From: Ziziphus jujuba | Taxonomy: Eukaryota > Streptophyta > Magnoliopsida > Rosales > Rhamnaceae | Direction: 5' to 3' | Assembly (NCBI RefSeq): GCF_031755915.1 | Contig: NC_083385.1 | Coordinates: forward strand, 10,871,001-10,935,000 | Length of the DNA: 64,000 nt | Shown here: piece after piece, positions 10,989-24,600 of the stretch | Layout of the letters: the number at the start of each line of letters is the position of its first letter | Numbering within the stretch: position 1 is the stretch's first letter | The notes under the pieces: generated by a model | What the model saw: only the letters and a program-made list of their open reading frames with translations | The model's database searches: none | Told to the model about the DNA's origin: nothing | Program-made: the position numbers and the translations under genes

Positions 10989-13900
10989 TCACTCATCGTT
11001 ACTTTTATCAAGAAAACTCAACAAAAAACCACTCACTATACGTCGAGCTACAGGATGAGGAATAGAGCGACAAAGGCGTCCATCAACGTATGCTAGAATG
11101 CCTGATAACATAAACTTGCCGATGCCCCATCTCCAAATAAACTTAACCTTTTTCTCTCCAGCGGGGATAAGTGCTTTATGATCGTTGCCATCTGAATCTT
11201 TCTTCCACTTGATGCCGCCTATAAACTTGTTAGATTGCTTTCTAAGCATGCGGATTGCAAAACTTACAAAAAGGTGCTCACATAATGTCAGCAGAGTTGG
11301 TCCAAGTCTCCACTCCTGCGTATTGAGTTTCTTATAAATAATTATTTCAAATTATTTGGGACACGTCTTATGAGGGCAGTGAAAAGCAGAAGTAGATAAA
11401 ATGAAAGCTAACTATCATATGAGTATCATTTCAAAAGCACAAAAATCCAGATTCTTGATGAACTTTTTATCTTTTCTAACAGATGAAACGGATAACAAAA
11501 GTTATTAAAGGGAGAAAAACTTACACTTTCTCCCCGAAGATGACGCAAGGAGTGGGAAGTCGTGGAAGGGTCTCCTTTCAACAGTGCTTTGCTCACAAGG
11601 AAAGCCTTCACATGATCCATAATCTCATTTATAAGGGTACTATTTGGAGGTAGGTTTTTGAGGTAAACCTGCATGCATAAATCATTAGCGGAACCCTCAA
11701 ATATATGAATATCTATGCAAGCACTGGACTGAAATAAAAATAGAGAAACAATAAACATCATCACACTAAATCAAGACAGATAGACTTCTACCATAATGTC
11801 ATCAGGCATAGAAAGTTTGGAATTAACATTAAACCCATGCATGAGAATTTTTCTTGATCTTAATTTCATATTGGGAGGAGAAAGGATAATTCAAGCATTA
11901 CCATGATGATTTTGTATGTCCTTTAATGATTTACCTGATTGTCAATGACTCTGACTCTAAGATATTCTTGTCTGTACAGTGTGTCCAACATTGCTTGCAG
12001 GTATCCTTCAATGTACAACTGCAGCAATCCCAAATAACTAATTAGTATCTCATTTTGACATTTGATAATAATGGATCAACTCAAGTCAGAGACCAAAATT
12101 CCAGCTGATGTATAACATATTAGCAAACAGAGTTGCATACCACATAACATAGCAACAAACGTTTCAAAATATTTCTCAAAAAAGAGTAGCCCTTCTTAAT
12201 TTTTTATTTTTCTGGTTAGAAATCCAATATTCTCCAATATATGATTACTCAACATCATACTGCGATGCCAAATATGCTTATAACATTCTTGAGCATTCTG
12301 TTAACAAAAATTCATGACAGAAGGAATATGACATACCCGCCACTGCACAGCTAGGAAGGCATCAAATAGGGTGCAAGCATAGTTACAATAATCATAAGAA
12401 ATAATGACTTGGACAAGGATTTCAGATTACAGCTCCACCAGACCAACCACTAACTCTATAATCAAACTGATGGTAAACATATATAATAAAGCTTTCTAGA
12501 ATATCAATTACTGTGCAAAAATGAATCAATGCCAAAACTTTTAAGCATTCAATTCTATGTTTCATTATCCCTGATTTTTTCCTTTTCTTTTATTTTCTTT
12601 TCTAAGTTAGCTTACTCTACCAGCCCATTTTACAGTTCTAAAGAGGGATATGTAAAGAAGCTATTTTGCTGCTGTGCACATAAGCAATAAAAGAAGATGC
12701 AAATGAATTAAGAATACACTGTTAATCTAACGCATTTATACACTATTATTCTAATACAATTTTCTACTTTAAAGATCAAATTCAATCTAAATATAAGGTG
12801 TCAAATCGATATGATAACGTCCCATGAAACCCTGGTATAATAATGTGCGGTGAAACTCTAACCAGAGGCACAAATAAGAAATATTACCTCATTAATCCCA
12901 GGGCTTCGATCAAGCTTAATCTTTCTATTAGGGCCACCTTCCATCAAAGCAGTACCCAGTAGGGATGGCTCCATAGCCAATTTAAGTATTCCTTGGTGAA
13001 AGCCAATCACCTGGAAGAAACCATGTACAACCCAAATATGAATGCAAAGTATTATATTTGTTACTTACTAAATTTCAGGCAAACTCAAAAAACAAACATG
13101 TTGATAAAACTAGTTATACCATTCCATTTAAACCACTTGCTTCTGCCCCCTTCAGAACAGAGTCTGATATCTCGGTGATGGCAGCATAAAGCACATTAGA
13201 CCCTGCTGTTTTCAACTGCAAGATGCCATAAATTGATAGTTTCGTGAGCATGGTGGCAATAATATTTTGCAAGTCAGAAACTATAGACTTACAGATTTTT
13301 GTAGATCACCAAAGTAGCGCTTTGTCCCTGAGAATCCCTTACCACCAATACATTTGCTGAGTAATTTGAAAGTACCTATCCCCAACAAGGAGAAGAAAAT
13401 TATCAAGTCTACAGATGAAAAAACAGATGAAAAACGACACCAGACAAATGTATGCAAAAATGGTGATTTAAGAACTATAATTAATTATATGGCCAACCGA
13501 ATAAAACTTCATGTGCATTAGCTTAACAACAACAGAATAATTATATAATTGAGCTACTAAATTTGAAACGTTTCTATCCACAACCCAAAAAAAAAAAAAA
13601 AAGAAAGAAAAATCCTATTTTATAAATGATTACATAATTCGAAGCTTCTCCAGAGATGAAATAAGATGAGGAAAAATAGCAGTGAAGACAAATGTGCCAG
13701 ATATTGTCATTTGAAGCACTACAAATGATTATATGGCCAAGAATGTGAAATTTGACATGCATCAGATCAAAAGGAAGAGCCAAATACTAATCCAATGGCT
13801 ATTTTTTATAGAACTACCAGTTCAGCACCATCAGACAGACACAAGATGAAGTAAGAGCTATGAAGAGCAGGAGCTGATATTTTATATCTATGAAGTAACA

Positions 13901-15629
13901 ATAGAATCATTGACATTTTATTCATAATCCGTATCACAAAATGGCAAGAGCTTTTACTATGTGTTAGTTACCAGAAGAGAACCTACTGTTAGCATCTATA
14001 CACCATTAGAACACAACTCCTAAAAACTTGAAATTGCCAAAGATGTTTTACAAATAATGGTAACTTAACATGGTAAGAAAGCTCAAGTTACTTGGTTGTT
14101 CCATGTCAAAAATCCTAGTAATCCTCATATATGATTTATTGTTCTATTATTTTAGTTTTATTATTTCATACCTGTAAGAACATTTTCGGTTTTTGGCTGA
14201 GTTTGCAGGAGACACAAGTGTTTTTGTGTTTTTGTGTTTTTATGTGAGCTATAGATATGCATAAACCCATTTCTTAATTGCTAAAATTTTGAGTTTGATG
14301 GTGTCTTAAATATGACTTGGAGTCACTGCTTCCTCAAATCCTAAATTAATTTTTATATTGTGTGTTGGGCATTCATACGTTGTTAAGGGTATGTCATGCT
14401 GATTTTTCATACATACTTGAGTCTAGAACAATGCCCTTGTCATTGGATACTGCATATCAACAAATTTTTTACTCAAAGCTTAAAATATGAATTGATAATA
14501 TTTTTGAAGTATTTGTGTCAACGATTAAATACATTCAAACAAGTAGCTTGGAACTATGGAGATGAATTACCAAGATATTCGTTACAAGAAACTTAGAAGA
14601 ATAAAGAGGATCAAAGAATGAATAGAACAGAAAGAAATACCTATAGTGACACCTCGAAGATTCGTCAGCCCACAGGAGGGGTTACAAGAAACTTAGAAGA
14701 ATAAAGAGGATCAAAGAATGAATAGAATAGAATGAAATACCTATAGTGACACCTGGAAGATTCATCAGCCCACGGGAGGGATCAAAGAATACATCGAGAG
14801 AGGATGAAGCCAAGTCATCAAAGATGGAGACAAAATCTGGGGGAAGCAATGGGCTTCCTTTTGCAATGTAGATAGCCCTCATGGTATACCTAAATAATCG
14901 TATAAACCTTTAGAAATGCCTTAATACTACGAAATAACCAAACAACACAAAGTTATGCCTATATGACAAATTTATTTACCATGAATAGTGCCGTGCACAT
15001 CTGATAAGCAGTTCTCGCATTGTAATCAGTGCATGAGTGACTAGGACCCCATTCAGCTCAACAACCATGTTTTGTATTGGAGGCACCTAAAGAGTTACAG
15101 CAAAGAGAGAAATGAATGAAAAAAATCTCTCCCACGAGATAAAAGCATGGTGCTTCAAACATTTTAAATGCAAGGAATCTAGTTGTAACATTGTTTCCCA
15201 TACCTTTATGACACTGTGCAATAATGACCTTAGTGTCTCCTGGGCTGAGCTATAACTTGCATATGATTCCCCAGGAAGAAAGTTTGCAATAATCTACAGG
15301 GTCACACAAAGATGGGTCAGTTTCCATAAAGCATGATAATTTCATTTTACTTTTATAAGAATCTAATCAAGGAAAATGTATCAAGAAGAGCCCAAAATTG
15401 GCAATAAACCTTTACTGGCTGGATCTCAAAATGATCAAAGTAAAACTGCCGACTCTTAGTATTTGTGTCACTAAGAGATGTACGCCAAAATGGGACAATT
15501 CTCATTAAAGTTTCCTCATCAAGGTTCAAATCAATTGGCTGTGTAAGATCAGGTCACAAAAACATAGATTTTTTAGCAAATACATGAATGGATATTTTTT
15601 TAAATCATAAGTGGACAGCTATAAAAGCG

Positions 15630-15662
<33 letters not shown>

Positions 15663-18600
15663 AAACAATCTAGGTGTCATTGCTTGATTTTACCTGCAGA
15701 GCAACAGATGAGTATTCGACCTGTATAACATCAGAACTGGTTGAAAGCAGAACAAAGACAATTTTGAGTACACATTCATTTGATTCTTTATATTCTAGTT
15801 CATGCCTACGAAGCATTGCAGCAAAAGGAGCTCCAATCCATTTGTGCTCCACACTCAGCGACTGTAGATTCATAAAAAAGGATTATCTTATTAATATTGA
15901 ATAAATGAATAGAATTTCAAGGACACTGGCCTCCTTGCAAAACGCAAGAAGATGTCTGAGGTCCTTGGGCAAGGAATGGATGTGTCTAAGGGAAAAGGCA
16001 TGGACTTCCTGTTGAGCACTAGACCAAAATAATGATAAAAAAATTTGCTAGGTGTGTTAGAAGACTTCTTAAGGTCTTGCATATAAAAAAATGATACATA
16101 CGGGGGTCATTTACACCAAGGCAACAAGCATAAGAAACCTTTACCTGTAAGTTAATCTGGTTATATTTGAGCTGATCAGTAGACAAAGAATCCACATTAA
16201 TGTTCCCCATTCTTGCAGCAATGATTGGTGTATAAACTGATGGTTCTCTCTCATTTCCGTCCTTCAGAAAATTATAACATTAAACAGTGTTTCCAATTGA
16301 TATATATATATATAAACCTGTTAAAAAATTAAAACAAACGAAATCATACCAATTTGTACCCAATTGCAAGATCCTTGCCCTAACCATAACTTGAGATATT
16401 TGACATAACAGACTGAACACTGTTAGGGAGTCTAAAGGCTATATATCTTTTGATCCATAACAAGAGCTCTATGACTGCAGTATCATCTTCTCAGAAATAT
16501 TATCAATATGCAAGTCATTTAGACTCAATATGCTAATCAATTTTTAATGAGGAAAGAAAAAAAAACTTTATCACCTGTATTATGTAATTATACAAAATTT
16601 TAGATATCCATTTTTATCCCATTGTTTGGCTAAGATAAGACTAGATCTAATGAAATGAACATGACAAATGAAGATCAAGGTCCGAGTTACATCTAAATAT
16701 ATAATTTTAATCACCCAAAGCCATAAGTTCCTAATAATAATTAAGAAAAAAAAGAAGAAACAGATCTAATCACAGCCCAAGAACTCATAATACCCTTTCA
16801 CAAGGAAACAGAAATTTGCAAACTTATCAAAATAGAAAGGTGAGGGTGGCAAAAAGATAATAATTAGAAAATAGGTGATTTGGTGAACTGGACATCTCAT
16901 ATAATTGAGACTGACCTGCTTTCCCCGTTCAAATAGGTGAATTGTAAACTGGGGAACTCTCAGTCGAATCTTTTCACATGACTGAAATACATTCTCTCTT
17001 TTGTGGCTTTTAGAGATTTCACAAATTCGTAAAATCCGGGTGGGACCATCTGCATATACTTCATACCCTATCTGTACCATCTCCAAGCCATTGAATTCAC
17101 CAAAATTAGTTGTCTGCTCTTCTGATCTTTTATCCAAAAGAAAATGGGATGCCAAGGTTTTATTCTGCCTGAGCTTGTAGAAAGGCTTCCATCCCCGCAC
17201 CTTATCTAAGTTAATCTCACGTAGTAGAAGGCTGTCTACAAGTAAAATCAAAATAATCAGTAAACTTGTACTTTTGAAGGAAGCACTAAACTGATAAGTA
17301 ACAAATACCCATGTTACTGGGACACAGATTTGTGCCAGCATTGAGCAGAGATATGGAAGCATTAAAAATCTCTCTGAGAATCAGTAACTTGTTTTACAGG
17401 GAATAAGAAGAAGGGAAAAAAATGCATTGTCTCCCTTGTTAGGTTGGCAATTTAAATGCTTTAAATGATATACTCTACTGTTACTTGCAGTTTAAACATA
17501 GACACTATTAATATGTGGCATATTAATATTCTTCCAGACGTGTGTAACAATTCGTTGCATACTTGATCACTAACCACCAAGCAGCATCTTCATTTATGGC
17601 GCAAAAAATTATAACTAATAGAAAAAAAAAGTATAGATCAATGATTACCATTGATTCGGACAACCAATTTATGTGGAAGAGTCACATCATCCCAGACATA
17701 ATCAATACTACTTTCAGATCCAAGAACCTCTGGCTCTGATGAATCCTGAACAATTCTCATGTAAGAATTTAGGAAGAAGATCAACAAAACACACTTAACG
17801 ATTACAATCCACATCTATTACTTTAGTATTCGATGAATAAGGAAAATGTAACGTCAGAACCTTTTGGTAGAAAGTTATAGATACATCACGCAAGCAATTC
17901 TCAATCCGATATGGTAGCTTGATATGTGGAGGTCTATGGTAGTGCAAAACAAGTGTAGAACCTTCTTCCACAATATGGACAGAAGCAAAAGCTGGTATAC
18001 TTTGTTCTACTTCTGATTGCTGCCTTTTGAATTTGAGGAAGAAGCGTCCTAAAGATGCAATGCATACTGGCCCTGACCAACCTAATTCTGACTCATTTGG
18101 AGAAAACTGTATATATATGTGTGCATCATCATTAGCTTTTCTGTGCTTTGTTATAAACTTCTCAAACAAACTAAATTCTCTCCTGTTGTTCAATCCATTC
18201 CACAGCTGTAGCGTTGTTCTGTGTTTACTCTTAATGGTTATAATGCCGCCCATATCATCCTTCTCCAAAACAAAATAGAGGCAAATGGTTGGCACAGAAT
18301 ATTTTTAAAAGTACTGAATGAAAAGAAAACTCCGAAATTAACAAACTAAAGAGCTACCTGCAGATAACATTGCCGAACAATGATGGTTTCTTCTGATTCG
18401 TTCACCAAAACATATCGTGGGACCATAGTTACTAATTGTGATGGCACAACCACTTTGCTCAATGGTAGGCCCCCGACATAAACCCCAAGCTTTGTAAAAG
18501 ATTTGAACCCAAAAACTTCCTCCATCTCCAAGCTTATCTCTGTAAGACCCGTTAAGGCATCCAAGTCCAACTGCGCTTCACATGCATTATCCCCTAACAA

Positions 18601-21600
18601 CTTGATGCACACCTTGTTGGATCTAGAAACAAAAGAATTATATATATTCAATGTCTAAAACATAACAGAAGCACTATAAAAATAATCGAAATTAGGACCA
18701 ACACACAGAATCTGATGGACTATGGACAATTATCTATCAATTGCAGATTATGTATCTTACTTCAAGAACCAAGATCCCATAGAATTTGGAGGCAAAAGTA
18801 AACCCAACTCTGGAGGAGTGACAGAACCTAACTTCTCTGTTTCATGCCTGCATATAGTTATGGTTATGGGATGAGCACAAGTGCTTACAATGTTTGTTTG
18901 TTTTTTTTATTAATACTCTGATATGTAATGTCTACCTAGGTAGAGGCTTCCTGTTTGGTGCAAAGAAACAAAGGGAAAATTCTGTATCATTTTTCAGGGA
19001 ATATGGTGTAAAGACAGCAGCCTGAAAAACAGATACAATGGTTAGGTTCATATCATGCAAGAGATGTTAAACCAATACAATTAGGCAAACTGATATAATC
19101 AGCACATATAGAACTCATATACATAAAACTTTAAAGAATAAAATTTCACCACACAGTTCATGCACTTGGAATATATCAAATAAGTTATAAACAGCAATAG
19201 CTAACAACAAAACAACCTCTAATACACCCTTCTGCCCACGTGACAATCTCAAGCAAGCAAAATAGCTTCCACCACCAAACTCCAAATCAATGTCCAAAAA
19301 ATGGACATCACCTTTCTGCTTCAATAATTTCTTGACCCAATCACCACTGTTCACTGGTTTGCAGCTTGAACTATGAGCAGTTAAGGTAACAGTAAAATAA
19401 ATTATTGATGGATTAGCATATAAATCCGCTGTTGAACCACATGGTATTTTCGCCTGGTTCCCCATGTTCTCACAGCCAATACCGGAACAAAGACCTGCAC
19501 CACGACATGACAATAACGTTTTGTGCATCTAAGAAGACAAAACATATTTACTTACTTCTCAGGAGATTAGCCAACTTTACCAGTTTCACTTAAAAGTACA
19601 TGTATCTCCAACTGCAATAAATTGGACACCCGTACAGTAGGAAGAAGAAAAATTTCCTTTTGCTGCCATAATGCTGCTGGTGAGTTACTATGTTCCGACC
19701 CCTCTCTGGACTTATTATGTTGAACAACAGGTACAGACCTCTCAATGCTTTGAATAAGAAAATGCATATTGGCAACATAAGCGCCTTCAGATTTGAGGGT
19801 ACATTGTGCAGTGCTTAAGGAACATTTTATTGGTTTGACAAATAAAGCCTTTCGTACTTTGTAACTTAATTTATCAAAGATTCCAGAGAGACGAACTGCC
19901 TTTTCCCCTTTAAGATCCTCTGACCATTCCACTGAAAATGAATTCTTGGAGTTCATCAAGCCATCTGTCATATCAGGTCTAAAAGATAATAAGAAGTTAC
20001 CTGCAAATCCATCACCCGCCATGTAAATTTATGAGAAAAGTAAGCCATCATAATAGAGGTAAAATCCACATGCTTTGTTTTCCCTTAAGTAAAAATTTGT
20101 ACTACTTAGAGCCAAAGGAACAGGAAAACTTCAGTAAAAAACTTAATTACGCAGGAGGAAAAAATTGGAAGGAGAAATAACAAGCTTAAAAAGATATAAA
20201 ATAGGAGAGCCTTCATTATTACTATAGAGCTCTGCCTCATCTTTACATGCGCCTTTCACATATCTAGAATCTAATTTTCATTACCAAGATTTGAAGGACA
20301 ATTCATCATGTAGGAAGGAATATCAAAAAACCATCTGTTAGAATTTTCCATTTCAAGAACCTTTAGATGTGTTCTAAATCCACCATCAAAGGTTTCATAT
20401 GAATAAGATTCTGGAGTGTTGTGAAATCCTAGAATGCATTAAGAAATTAAAAATAATCTTCAAGCTCAAATAAACAAATTTAAAATATTATATATTAAAA
20501 TCAAAAGAGAGAAATTGGTGAAACAAAAAATAAGAAATGGAAAGGTGATAGACCCCACTATCTTTTTTGTGATTTTGAAGAATTGGATTTAAAGTAAAGA
20601 TATGTTGTTTGATTGACATGTTGATACAGCACAAGAAAACATAAAGCAAAGTTTCAGTACCAAACAAAATAAGATCTTTACCTTTCCACAAGATGCTACA
20701 TTCAATTTTATACCATTTAGCCGAGTTAATGAGAGAAAAAGCACCTGTATCTAACTATTTGTAGTGTCAAGGGAGATAACTCAATAGGATAGAAAACATG
20801 GAAATTTTTACAGCTTCCTTAGGAACAACATATGTGAATGTGCATAAGAATATGAGTTAAGAGGAAAACAAATATGGGGGAATATGTGGGTGTCAAATGT
20901 ACAAAAACAAATATGTGGGAATACGTGGGTGTCAAATGTACAAACACATGCATCCAACACCAAATCTGTTTCGAACAAAACTCAAAATCCATGGTCTGAA
21001 AATCATAGAAGACATTCATTTAATATAGAAACCTTAATTGACATAACACATTTCATACAGGAACTTGTTAGATAGAAATTCCTGTTACTCATAATAACGA
21101 AGAGCATGATATGATATTATGAATGACACTTAAAAGGTTGGATCAACCAAAAGAAATTATGAGAAAGCATACCAAGACTCAAAGATGTCAATGCCTTCTT
21201 TAATCCACCAGACAAATGTATGGCATCAAACATGGCCATGGAATCATCAATCGTATCCCCTGATTTTAGCACTAGAGAAGCAAAATCATCCTTTTGTTGA
21301 GGACGTCGAAATCGTAGCTCCATAGGGAATCCAGTTTCATTGTGTATCCTTACTAAAGGAGAAACAACAATTGAGAGACCATCCTACAAAAGATAAACAT
21401 ATGCATAAACACAAATATATGAGTGCCTCTCCTAGTTCTATGAATTTCAGTTGTGGAATATTCCTAAGAGCAAATACCTCAGATTCCCTTGAAACATCAA
21501 CCACAAGAAATGGCCCCGGGTAATCTCTTGAATCTGTTCAAGGATGAAAGAGGACAGTATAACTCTTAATAAATGAATTCTGAAATCATAGTGACAACTA

Positions 21601-24600
21601 AGAAACTAGTTCTCAAAAATCAGCTATCTTATTTAGACAGCAGAATCAAATTAGACTAAAAGATGCAATATAATCAAACAATCATACATAAGTGTGCCTA
21701 GCCTGTCTTAAGTTCTGATTTTGAAGGTAAGTTTCCATCGCATCATCTCACTAACTTAAGTCTCTTTTCAATTTCAAATTGTACATTTCCAAACACCATA
21801 TATATATATATATATATAGGTATATACACTAGGAATGGGGGGATTTGAACGCAGGCTCACTGCTTGGGAAACAGTGGACTTTGCCACTGGGCTGTCCCCC
21901 ACCCTCATTATTGAATAAAAGTAATAAAAAGATGCTCCTTAGAAATACATTTTCCTTCATCCAACCACATGAAACATTACAAACAATAATGTCCTAGAAA
22001 TTCCAGCCACTTCTTCCTCCACTAAATGATCAAGAAAACATAGTTACCAATTTGAATGTGTTAATCCAATACCATACATGATGATGCTATACCAGAAATT
22101 TAGAAGTTGACAAAAAACATTAAATGAATTTTCAGATTTTACCATCTGCTTTCAACAGTATTTCATACTTAAAAAGTTCAACCTTTTATTGAAATATATT
22201 TAAATATTTAATCCAATAAAGGGGAGAACAATAACTTGTTTCTTTTGAGTACGATAGTTTTCAGAGTGCAGTCTGTAATGACCAATGCTGGCCGCAATAA
22301 AGAAGCTATTACTTATAGATGAGTTAGTGTAGTAATACCTTGAAGTGACATTATACGTGTTTTCCAAGCAAGTGTTTGAGCTTCCAAAAGAGAGAGTTGA
22401 ATCGGAGAAGTTATTAAAGATCCAAGAATAGCAAGTTGCAGAGAAACAATTGATGCAATTTCAGAAGGTTGATTTGCTGTGTCCATGTACCTTCCAATTA
22501 TTAGTAGTCAAGATTGATCAATCAACCACTCAATGAGATATCCATCTTTCTCATAATTGGCATGTCTGATGAGTATGTATTTTCTTAAACTATCAAGAAT
22601 AGGTCTTAGATAAGTGAATTGAGGCAGAATGACTACCTAAAATAATTGAGTCCTAATATATGAAGAATAAAGAGTGACTGGTGCATTTCAAAGTGCTACC
22701 TTAAAAACAATGAAGTAGACTGATTTCTGGCCACTTTTATACTTTGGTTATTGAAGAAGTTACAAAGAAGGTGTAAGCCTGACTGGTTCTCCACCTACCA
22801 TTGTTAGAAAATTTATATCAGTATATTCATATCTTGACAATATGAACAGGTTAAGGATTCCTATCCGAAATTTTTCCAAATTTTGCATAAAGAGATATAG
22901 ATATAATATTTGATATATTTAAGATTAATGCCAATGACAAACAGAACCTCCCACATATATCTAATAAATTTAAAGCAAATTCATTGCAAAATAAAGGGGA
23001 TGAATTGGAAATAATATTGACATTGTAACTATTGCATCCATAATATGAAAAGTAAACCTCTTCACGGGTCACATAAGACTACGAATTTTACAATTCCAAG
23101 CAAGCAAATTATTTAGATATTCTTATTAACATCTAAATTTACTCCATCACTCAATCATTTGTCATGAGTCAAAAAAAGTACTCCTACAGATTTACAAAGT
23201 GAGGTATGCTACGGCCCCCTTGATGATAGACTATATATGACTGAAAGTCATGTTAAAACTGTACTGCTCTCTTAAAAATTCACTCAAAGATTTTTAACAT
23301 GCAAAGAAACTATATATAGGTGAATTTACAAATTTATTGAAAAATTTTAAAATTTCTACTTATGCTGTTCACTTATGAAAAGATTAAAACAAGAAGAAAT
23401 GATTAATACTCTACTGAATCCAGTTAGAACAAGGCTGATGAGCCACGTGAACCATGCAAACAAGAGAAGACTTCAGGACATGGTAAATCGTGATGATGAA
23501 ATACCTTGCAACAATTGGCCAGTATCATGGAGCTCTTCAATGAATAAGGACCAGCTAAGTTTAGATTCCCAATTACAAAGAGAAGTGTGTCCAAAGAGAG
23601 CTCAGAAAGGGATATGTTCAACTGCAAATACACCAAACCAAAAAATTGTGAAGGGGTACTCAAATGATGATATCAAATGAAAAATCATGACACCAACCTC
23701 CTTAGTTCTGCAATGGATATGAACAGGTACCCCATGCAAAACAACTTCTAAGGTAGAACGATAATAAAGGCAGATTTCAACCGGGTGAAGAAGTTCTCTC
23801 CTGTATTAAAAAACAAATAGGGAAATTTTTGAAAGTTGGTCAAATGGCAAAATGAATTCCCAGAATAAAAACAAAGAGCAAGTAAATAGATATACAACTC
23901 ATTTCAGCATAAGTGCCAACCATGAGTTAATTTGGGAATCAAAGTGATATAACACAGCCCTTGACGTGTTGATAACCCTGGTCTTCAGAGAGAGCATTTG
24001 TATAATAAGTTGGGTATTATTGATGCAACCACGGAGGAGAGGGCGCATGTCTTCCGACTCTGAAAGTTCATGAACAATAGTCAAGGAAATCTGGTCCAAG
24101 GAAATAAAAATGCAGGGGAGATGTCCAACTGGTCCAGAAGTTTTTCTTTTATCCATGAATTTATTATCTTTTAAACGAGTTCCAGAACTGTCCAAAGGGA
24201 AGCTATCTATCTTTATAGCTTCACGGGCTACAGAAATATCCTGGAACACTTTGAACTTAAATGGATTTCCAGGCTTCCTAACAAACTCTGGAAGCCCATC
24301 ACCAAAAGCAACAGCACAGTCATTCTTTTTGTTTACAAGGTAAAAGGTCTTTTTAACTGATTGATTGTACGGCTCCCAGTCAATATCACCCTCATGACTT
24401 TCAGGGTCACAAGAAATTGTTCTCCAAAGAGCACCCCCACTGTCATCAGTGCTTGAGATATCAACAAAACCTGATCCTGGACGATAGTTTAAACGGCATG
24501 ATTCCCCTGAATCATTCTTTGCATGCAATGATATCAAGGAGAACCACAAAATTGATGACTTCCATCTTCTTTGAGTTTGGTACTTGACCTATATGCAAGT

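Noticed and set aside
21834..21903. Functional tRNA gene on the minus strand
   Set aside because: The two ends cannot pair as an acceptor stem and the B box is imperfect. A SINE head or tRNA relic fits better.
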